A stretch of 64,000 bases of DNA from Nereocystis luetkeana. Its lineage: Eukaryota > Sar > Phaeophyceae > Laminariales > Laminariaceae. Shown piece after piece: positions 12,301 to 22,500 of the stretch (positions are counted from its first letter, which is position 1; the number at the start of each line of letters is the position of its first letter). Position numbers and translations under genes: made by a program. The DNA lies in NCBI GenBank assembly GCA_031213475.1, contig JARUPZ010000026.1:4949567-5013566 (forward strand), read 5' to 3'. The notes beneath the pieces were generated by a model. That model was not told where the DNA came from, did no database searches, and was given only the letters and a program-made list of their open reading frames with translations.

Positions 12301-15300
12301 ATTAGTAAAAATAAAGCTTAAGGTCACCACACTTCCACGTTCAAAGTTCGTGTCGTGTGTCAATTTAACCTATAGCTCCCGTTGCAACATTAGCACGGCC
12401 TTCTTTCCCCCCCCCGGCAGGTGTTCCAGACCTTCGCGTGCGACCATTACTCGGAGATCAACAAACACTACCTCAGGGCTGATGGCCGCATCCAGTGCGA
12501 TACCGCCGAGCACACGGGGTACATGGTGTATGCCGGCTTCATGATCGCTCTCTGTGAGTGTTTTTTTTTTTCGTGACATGGTCAAAACTTCTGAACGAGA
12601 GGAGGCAACCATGCAAGCCCCAAATATTTCTCGATGTGCCATGTCCCATTCTGTATCAACTTGCTTGCGATCAGTTTTTTATACCACGACCTGCCACGGC
12701 CTAAACTTTTCTCAATATTCTCCTGGCACCACATCTATGTATTAATAGTATCAACTACGACATTTCCACTTCGTATAACATTGGCCCACCCTGCTTTATA
12801 GGAGCAGCCCGACTTGTTTTCTAGGAAAAACGAAGCGTTTTTGCTGCTGTCAGTCAGAGCACGTGCTAAAACGTTGTATACGACCACGACTTGACGGCCC
12901 TGCCCCTTACCATCATGACGTTGCAGCGCTCTTGACATCGAGTCAGCCCTCACAGCCGGTGCTCATCGCTCGCCGTCGCCATTCATAGAGCTTTCGTCGC
13001 GTGTGTTATCACCCGCAGCGGGTTCTGCTGTGTTAATAGCTCGTAGGTGCTAGAGTGCGTGCCCCCAGCCGGCTAGCTGCAGCGGCTTCCCATGCGCCGC
13101 CTGTGGTTCTGCGTCGAGGGGAGGGTAGACAGCTCGATAATTTCTATCGTCGCTGGTTTGAGCAATGCCCTCGTCTCATTTCGGTGCTCTCGGACAACGG
13201 TCGGCGCCGCCGCCGCCGCCGCCGCCGTGTCGCCAAATATTCCGCGCGCGCGCGCAGACCCCTTCGGCATCCCCGCGGCGTTCTGCTACCTGCTTGTGCG
13301 CCAGAGGTCTGCCATCAACCCTCCCAGCGACGAGGGCCTGAAGGATTCCAGAGGAAAACGGCACGTCGTGGTAAGCAGGCACGCCCCCCCCCCCCCCCCC
13401 CCCCGGCCGCCAGTATCACGGGTACACGTGGAAAACTCGAGTAGCAATGGATGACTTGGACCCGCTTTTCATGACGACCCCAGTAGATACGGAGAACACC
13501 GGCCGGCCTGCCCTCTCGTTGAAGAAACCGAGTGTACTGGCCTACATCGTCACGACGGTGTCGTTCGAGAAAATGCCTCCTCGTAACGACAAACGCCTCC
13601 GGTTTTTTGTGGCGATGGCAGTATATTAGCAAAGAGTCCTTTCGTCGAATGAGGGGGATAACAGCGTGCTATTACGCGGTACAGGCACTTGATAGAACAT
13701 TTCTTTTGGTAGAAACGTGTTCTGGATGACGGGAGGCTCCTAAACCCAAAATCATCGGGATTTTCCTCCTGTGCTGCAAGTATTGTAAATTGTTATCGAT
13801 GTGTTCTTATTATCAGGCCGTGGGATTTTTCATCGGGTATTAATAGTAGGTAGCCTTTGCTCTTCCCTTCAAAATCAGTTTTAGGAGCTCCTTAAGGTCA
13901 ATTCAGGAGAATTTTTCCCGGGGGGGGGGGGGGGGGGGGGGGGGGATGTTGCACCTCTACCCTACCAGTATGTTTCAATCATTTTTTGTCCCCCCGGATT
14001 CAGAAAATAAACAAATCCCCATCTTTTTTTTCTACATACATGCTCACGCTGAGTTCGCTTTTTCTCTTTTTGGAGTGGTCGAAAAATCGAAATCTAGATC
14101 TCGAAACTGAACGGCGCAGGGAACAAAAAGACGTGATAACGTGATCCGATATAATTGATCATAAACGCATGAGGTGCAAATTCGGGTGAGAGACAGGGCG
14201 TGTTCCACGCAATTAAAATTCAATAACCTCATCGAAGATAACCTCTCCGGCTTGCATCCCCCCCCCCGCCCCCCCCCCCGTCCCCGGAAAATGAGGCTCA
14301 GCTTTTTTTTCGCGGAATTCTTTGTCAGGGTTTGTTTCGCCAGATTTGGCAAATTTTAGTTGTTTTTTGAAAAAAAAACGACTCTTGAATAAAAACTGGC
14401 CAAAATGATGAAAAACAAAAAAGAAGAATTTTGCCAAAATTCCACAAACTTGCCAACGAAGGGCTGGGGAGGAAGACCGCACGTTATCGTACCACTTCGT
14501 GGCTCTCTCATCTTGGATCTCAGAAACACGGTGCCGAAGAAAGTGGGTGTACACCTCGCACGGACACCGATCTAGGTCCACCAGGTTCCCAAGATCTGGG
14601 AGTTCGCAAAAAAGGGCGGGCCCCTTGTTACCACTACGGGGGGCCATAGTTAATAATAGGACCTACCAGGTATGGTATACATAAAAACCTACCAGGTACC
14701 TGGTACCTGGTATATATTTAACCATGTTTGCTATTACGGGGGGCCATAGTTAACAGGACCAAATATTGTCAGTAAAAATGGTTAAACATATAGGTTTTTA
14801 TGTATACCATAGGTCCTGTTAACTATGGTCCCCCGTAATAAGAATATTTGGTCCTGTTAACTATGGTCCCCCGCAATACCTCCCCCTTAACATGGTGGCG
14901 AGTACAACACGTCACTCATCTTTTTGCCGCGTTTTTTGCGCGTCAAATATATACGACAATATATGTGTACGCATGACGTATGCCTGGTCCTGCAGGCGAC
15001 CACGATACCAACATTTTTTTTGAAATAAATAAATGTGTACGGGTGCTGCAGATATTTTTTTTTACCATGCGCGCACTGCTGTTTGCACGGCCTGTTCGCT
15101 TTACTTCGCGAAATAATATCAGGAAGTCTAGAGGATGGAGCCACAAAATGGTGCGATAACGTGCGGTCTAATCTCCCCCCAAAAAATATAGACCAGGTAT
15201 ATTTTGCGAGAAAAAAAAAAAAAAAAAGCTTGAGCAAAATTGGTAAAATCCAACTGAAACTTGGTGAATTATTTGGCAAACCAGTGTCGTTCGAAACGGG

Positions 15301-18300
15301 ACGACGGCAGTGTGGTGGCGGCACATTCAAGGTTGGTCCAGGCGAGGGAAATGGCAAATATAATTGATGAGAGTTGTTGTAGTATCTGAAATGGGCACCC
15401 TCCGCGTTACCTCCCGGGAGACACGAGTGCGAGCGTTCAACTCATCCACACCCAAGACGAGATAGATCATCGATTTTCACCTGATGAGCTACTGCTGTAG
15501 ATTTTTCAGGGGAGGCGTATCCCTGATCTGTATGATCTGTATGATCTGTACGATATGTATGTTTCAGCTTATGTTGCCCGGTGGGTGAGACCCGCATGAT
15601 CTGCATGGTCTACGAGCACATAATTTCTGGGTTGGATCTGTATGACACCTACAGATCCTGCACAACCTCTCACAACGGTAAAGCTGAGGCACTAGACGAT
15701 CTACAACTGTAGTAGATAGATAGATCAGATAGATCATCGCCTGTCTGTCCGAGGCGCGACCTGATGCCGGGCTGAGCTGCCTATCAGGGCGGGCCGAGTT
15801 GACCGAGCTCAACTCAGGGCCAGCATCGCTGAAGCACCCGAGTCGGATGATCACCCTACGTCAACACGAGTTGAGTTAATAAGAAACGAATTCATTTGTA
15901 GCCGAGTTGACTCCTGCCCCACGGAGAAAAAGTGCGCAAAATACCGGACCGACTGTTTGGTGTGGGCGACGTTTCCCAACAGCAAGGAGCAGCATCCCTC
16001 ATACCCCGAGCTACTTACCTCCCTAGGAAACCCGGGGATGCCGAGGACGCAGACCTTCCGGTTCTCCAAATGAACACCGTAAGGTAAACCATACCAGGTA
16101 TGGACTATTTTCAAGAAAATGCAACAAGTCATCAAAAACCAGCCGCTTTTTTAAAAAAGTACCAGGTACAATTTAGATATCCTTAGTGACTCCGACAATT
16201 TCGGAGGGTATACATAATAAAGGCACACATGTATAATCTATACACGAGAGGTAGAGGAAGGAAACAGAATAGAATAAACCCAACCCGACCGAAAAAAAAA
16301 ACTCCGCAAAACCCCCCTGACAACTTGTTCACTTCCTTGAGCAGACCCATCCACCAGCAAGAAATATATCGTGGGGCTCAAAAATGCATGCGACCACAAT
16401 ACTTCGTGCCGACGAGGAGGGATGCCAAGGTTGAGGAATGCAGTCGGAATGACCCTTTTGGGACTGCAGTCCCGTGTTCTTTTTTGTTTTGTTGTTGATT
16501 TTGTTGATTATTTATTGTCACTTTTTTTATTTCCATCTTGACGCGTAGGAGGTGTTACCCTCGGCGACCTCCTGGAACAAGCCGTGGTCAGTCACTGCGA
16601 ACACAAAACAAGACCTGCTGCTGGCTGTCTGCGCTTCGAACGCTTCGCTCGTCAACCTGACCACACGACACGAGCAAGCAGGCGCAACGCCTTCCCCCCC
16701 CCCCCCCCCCCCCCCGCCCCCACGCCTCACGGAATAAAGGGCTTCTACTATTTCCTCCTTGCTTTCCTTCCTGCTCTCCCGGCGTAACTCATGCTCGTGG
16801 TCCTGCTCGTGGTCCTGCCTGTGCTCCCTTTCCGATGTTTTCGTTGCAGAACGAGAAGATCAACCAGCGCGCTAGTGATGAAAGCATCGCGCCGACTGCC
16901 TTCCTCTGGAACTCCTACTACCCCAACCGCTACTATTTCGAGGTGCGTTTGACTTTTGCCGGACTCGCATAGCGAAAACTTCGCGGCTTCCCCTCGTCCC
17001 TCAAAGGTGTTGGCCACAAATGACGCGTACTAATACGGGGGACCATAGTTAATAGAAACTATGGCATATATAAAAAGGTATATATTTACCGATTTTTACT
17101 AACAATATTTGGTCCTATTAACTATGGTCCCCCGTAATAGTCAGTACTGCAGTACGACAGTAGACTACTGAAGTAGCGCAAACAATGCATTTGGCCTCAA
17201 TGAAGTGTATTAGTAGTCACCACTGTTTGCCGTTCTGCATGCTATTATACTGCCTTGAATGAGGCTGGAAGCCCGGTAATTACCTGGGTTCTAGTATTGG
17301 GTTCGTATTTTGTGGTACTTGGCAGGCGTATCTTAGATGGAAAACCAGGGGTTTCCCCAACGAGGCACAAGCTTGGCTCTCAGTCTCCGCGTGCACGAAA
17401 GGAATGAATAAAGCGGCGCTGCTCTTCTCCTATCTCTCTAAGCAAACAACAGACGTGAGTACCGACGAGTACCGGCTTGATAGGCTAACCTGTCCAGCCA
17501 GGGATACAAAGAAAGTGTCCAGGTATGTGCAAGCGAAGCAGTCGGCTTAGCCTTCAGTCCTTTCGTTTTTGATCCTTTAGTTCACTTTTTTTAGGTTTTG
17601 CACGTATTCTCTTCCTTGCTTGGGTAGCGTCTGAAGACACTCACTCGGTGTTGGTCCACGCGCTGCACGCGCTGTACACCTTGACCAGGCTATTATTACG
17701 GGGGACCATAGTAAATAGGACTAAATATTGTCGGTAAAAATGACCAAATATATAGGTTTTAGTGTGTACCGTAGGTCCTATTCACTACGGCCCCCCCGTA
17801 ATATTGCTACCGCTACTACGCTCCCGGCAAGTGATTTTTCCCGCCATCCGTTGCGTTCTGATTTATTTCCCGCGTTTGTGTGCGCGTGCACATGCGAACT
17901 TCTGTCCTCCGCGGCAGGTGTTCGAGTGCATGAGGCGTCTGCTGCTCACCGGCTTGCTCGTCTTCGTGCCCAACACAACGGGGCAGGTGGCCTACGGGTG
18001 CATATTCGCCTTCATCAGGTACGGACACGGGTCATGATCCCGTCTGTGCCAAGCGACTTACTTCACAGCAACAGGCACTGCTGTGCTGTATATTATAGCT
18101 GGCAGCCTGCGCTGCTCCACCAGCACCATAGAGAGGCGCTACTACTGCTCTACTACTACTGCTGTACGATGCCATCATCATCGTCATGGTGATGTTCGTT
18201 GTGCTGCTACACGCGCGTCGCGTCGCCTGCCTCCCGGCCATTTCGTGAAAGATCGATCGCCCTCGTTGTTGTACTCAAGGGTCAAGGCGGTATTATATAC

Positions 18301-19529
18301 GGGGAACCATAATTAATAGGGCCTATGGTATACATTAAAAAAAACTACCTGGTACATATTTAACCATTTTTACTAACAATATCTGGTCCTATTGACTATG
18401 CCCCCCCCGTAATATTAATATCACGGGGGACCATAGTTAACAGGACCTATGGTACACATAAAAACCTATATGTTTAACCATTTTTACTAACAATATCTGG
18501 TCCTATTGACTATGCCCCCCCCCGTAATATTAATATCACGGGGGACCATAGTTAACAGGACCTATGGTACACATAAAAACCTATATGTTTAACCATTTTT
18601 ACTAACAATATTTGGTCCTGTTAACTATGGCCCCCCGTAATAGTATAAAGATGTTTAGACTAATATTATTGTAAGGGTTTCCGGGGTTTTTTGTTTGCCT
18701 CCCGTCGTTGTGGTTTATTTCTCCATCGACGATTCGGGGAATGCTTTTATACCGTATCGATTTTTGGATCTAGATGGTGTTGTTGTCACACTTAACTCTC
18801 ACAAAAGGTGCTGGAGCGCTACTGTAGGCAGATCCGAAAATCCGTTAAAAAAAAAAAACGAAATTCGGTCGTATCAAAAAAAATACCGAACCGAACTTTT
18901 ACTTTCTACGATACCAGGGGTATATTAAACTTTCGATAAGTCGTATCGAGCGTATGTTGTCCTCCATCCATCCCCTAGCATCCCGGCTTTCGCTATGGCA
19001 GATAGTTAACAAAAACTTCAATGCATTATATCCAGTATCGAAAAAGTATCGATTAGTTTATGTTGATCGATATCGCATCAAAGTCGTTAATCGTTCGATG
19101 TCCGATATCCGATATCCAACACTTCAGCAGTAGTAGTTGAATCTCACGCTCTGCACATTTGATTATGCATGCATGCATGTGATGATTAAGGTGCTATATT
19201 TTGTTGCTGTTTGTGACGTTGCCCTTTTTCCTTTCACTTGCCGCCGCCACCGCTTCCTCCGGGTTTTCCTCCGCTTATGTTTTTCTTGTCTCCTCTGCGT
19301 TCTGACAGCTTGTTGGCGTTCGAGCTTCAGAGGCCGCACATCGACGGCTTGGAAATCCAGCTATACCGTACGGTGAGAGACAGAATAAGAAACGTCGCTC
19401 AATCAATCAATCGATCCATCAGTCAATCAACCAGTCAACGAAGCAATCAAATCGATCGATCAGGTAAGCAGTCGAACAAGCAAGCAAGCAGGGAATCAAG
19501 CAACCAAGCGATCAAGCAAACAATCATCC

Positions 19530-19569
<40 letters not shown>

Positions 19570-22500
19570 CACCCGTCAACCAACCAATCATTCAATCAAT
19601 AAAGCATTCACACGATCAACCAACCAATCATTTCAAACATCCAATCAATCAGACAATCAACTAATCAATCAGCCATCATCAATAAAAAAACTCGGAGGGA
19701 TGTTATGCAGCTTTCCCCAGATTTGAAAAAAAAGGCTGGATTATCCTTGGCTTTGAACCCTGACGCTAAACCCTAATCCGTACCCCCTGGGAAAATATTC
19801 GGAAAATATTCGGAAAATATTCGGAAAACATTCGGAAACTTCTCGAAGCCACATCCCGACCGCCTGAGAAAATCTCGGGAAACTATAGATGTCATGATGA
19901 GTAGTTCTCGTGGGCACTCTATGTATGTAGGCCTTGGACCTGCGCCGTCGACAAAGCGATTGAAAGGCACAATGTCATGACTATAAACGCTATGAGTCCC
20001 AACCCTGGTGGCCGGTGGGCCTCCGGCGGCTCCTGCGGAGGATTACTTGAATTTTTCCACCTTGTAGATGGGAGCGGGGCACCAAATGGGATCAGGCCCG
20101 GATAAGAAGAGGCCAGAGAGGTAACCCTAACCCGAACCGCCTGGGACATTTCACGGAAAGAAGATTCACGGAATGAACGTGTTCGCGTATGTATGGGCAT
20201 GAATTATGCCAACCATTTTGTCGAAGCTGGGTGAAAGTTGCAAGCACTACGTACGTACTGCCCTGTGCCCCCCCGCCCCCCCGCGCGCGCGTGCCGCCGC
20301 TGCTCCCTCCGCGGTGCCTGCCACCCACCCCTCTGCCACATCAACCGCACGCAGCAATGCTACCTTAACTTGGCAGTGAGGGGGGGTGCAATCATGTTTT
20401 GAGCGCTCGATTTGTTTTGTTCCCAGGAACCGGTACGTTTATTACTGCTAAAACACCGAACGAAAGGGTGTTTCGGAAAGTGCTGGTAAAGACGGAGAGC
20501 CAACCGACAACATAATATATATCTATGATGCTCCAGTCCTGTTTTTAGTTTTCACGGGAGGCCATACCTGGTGTTACGGGGGACCGTAGTAAATAGAACC
20601 AAATATTGTTGGTAAAAATAGGGAAATATATAGGTGTTTGTCTACATCGTAGGTCCTATTTGCTATGGTCCCCCGTAATCGTAAATAGGACCAACTATTG
20701 GTAGTAAAAATAGCGAAATATATACCAGGTACCAGGTAGTTTTTTTTGTGTGTACCATAATAGGCCCTATTTGATATGGTCCCCCGTAAATAGCTGTCGA
20801 GATAAAACGAGCGCTGCTAAAACGATCGCTGCACGCCCTTTCCCTTGTCCGCACTCAACGCTGTGTACGCCCCCGCCCCCGCCCCCGCCGTTTCCCACTC
20901 CGTCTCTTTCCGCCGCTTTCCCGCAAACCATCTGTACCTTGCCGCCGGCGGTCCCAACGCAGGGGTGCCTGGTAATCTTCTTCACAAACTTCTTGGCGTT
21001 GATCATCCAGGCCGAGCTGACGGACGAGGCCTCGAGCGGCAGCGCCATCTACTCGGTGCTGCTGATACTGGTCCACGTCTTTTTCCTGCTGTCCATCTGC
21101 TGGAACAGCTGGGCCACGATGAAAGCGACCTTTAGCAGGAGACACGTCCAGGTGAAAGATGCGTATGTCGAGCATGGGCCACTGCTCTGTTCGGCTCTGT
21201 TTTTTTTTTTTTTTTTCATGTACATTGTGCGGGCGGACCGACGGACGGACCGACGGAAGATGTCCGCGCTGCCTGCGTGCACACGCGCACAAAGAAGCAA
21301 GCAAGCACGTACGTGGGTGAAGTATTTCTCAAAAGCGTTTTTTTTTTACACTTACTTGACGCTGACAGTGGAGGTCTATGCTTGGGTGTAAAAATCCAGC
21401 GCCGATACGAAAAAGCTCCTTTTTTTTTCCTACGTCGTAGTGTTTTTTGTTCCCACTCGTTATGTTCGCCTTTCTTTTGTCTTTCCCTCTCCTCCGGTTG
21501 TCGGGCTATATCTATGCACTGGCTGACTCAGTCAGTAGCGATTATACTGCCGACACTACCAATTGGTGTGCTGGATTGCAGCAGTATATATATATGCTGT
21601 CTCTCTGCTCTAGTCTCTCCTCCCGAAGCGCATTCAGTGGGTTTCCCGCCATATTATGGCGTGCTTCTTGGGCGTACGTAATACCAGTATTACGGGGGAC
21701 CATAGTTAATAGGACCTATGGTGTACATAAAAAACTATATATTTAACAATTTTTACGAACAATATTTGGTCCTATTAACTGTGGTCCCCCGTAATAGTAC
21801 AACAGTAATTCTTGAGTGTACGTAGTAGTACAACAGTAATTAATTCTTGGGCGTACGTAGTAGTACAACAGCAGTATGTATCACAACAGCAGTATGTATC
21901 AAAATTGCTGGCGAATATTCTGGCCAGGTCAATCAGTCAGTAGGTTACTCCCTCCTCACCGCTACTAACGGCGCCTTGCGTTTTCATCGCGAGAAGAATT
22001 CAGCACCGTGTCCCCTCGCCGACTACAAGTATGTATGCGTGTGGATAAAAGCTCCTACTACTACTGCTGTACCTATCGTAAGACCCCGAAGAAGAAGGAA
22101 GCCCGCGCACACGATGGAACCCGAACACGGGTAGTTTGTTTATTTTTCAAGGTAACCTGTTCAATGCATTACGCATAGATAGGCCCGGCGAGCGACGGCT
22201 ACTGTCCAGGTGGAAGCCACGGCCCTGAGCCTGTTCGCGTGTTCTATACCGGTCTGATAGCAGCAGCGTTCCGTGCGGTATATCGGTACTCCGATCGGTA
22301 CTCCCGCAAGCGCGATCAACCAAACGATGCCAGCTGCAGCTGCTGCTGCTTCTGTCGGAATGAGCTACGAAAGCGTTACTGCTACGTGCTCCCCCGAAGA
22401 ATATTACCCAAAACGCCTAATTCTCTCTACAACAAACTGCAGATTATTATAGTATCGGTTCCCGATCCCTAACAATATTTCCCATGATTTTACGTTGGTT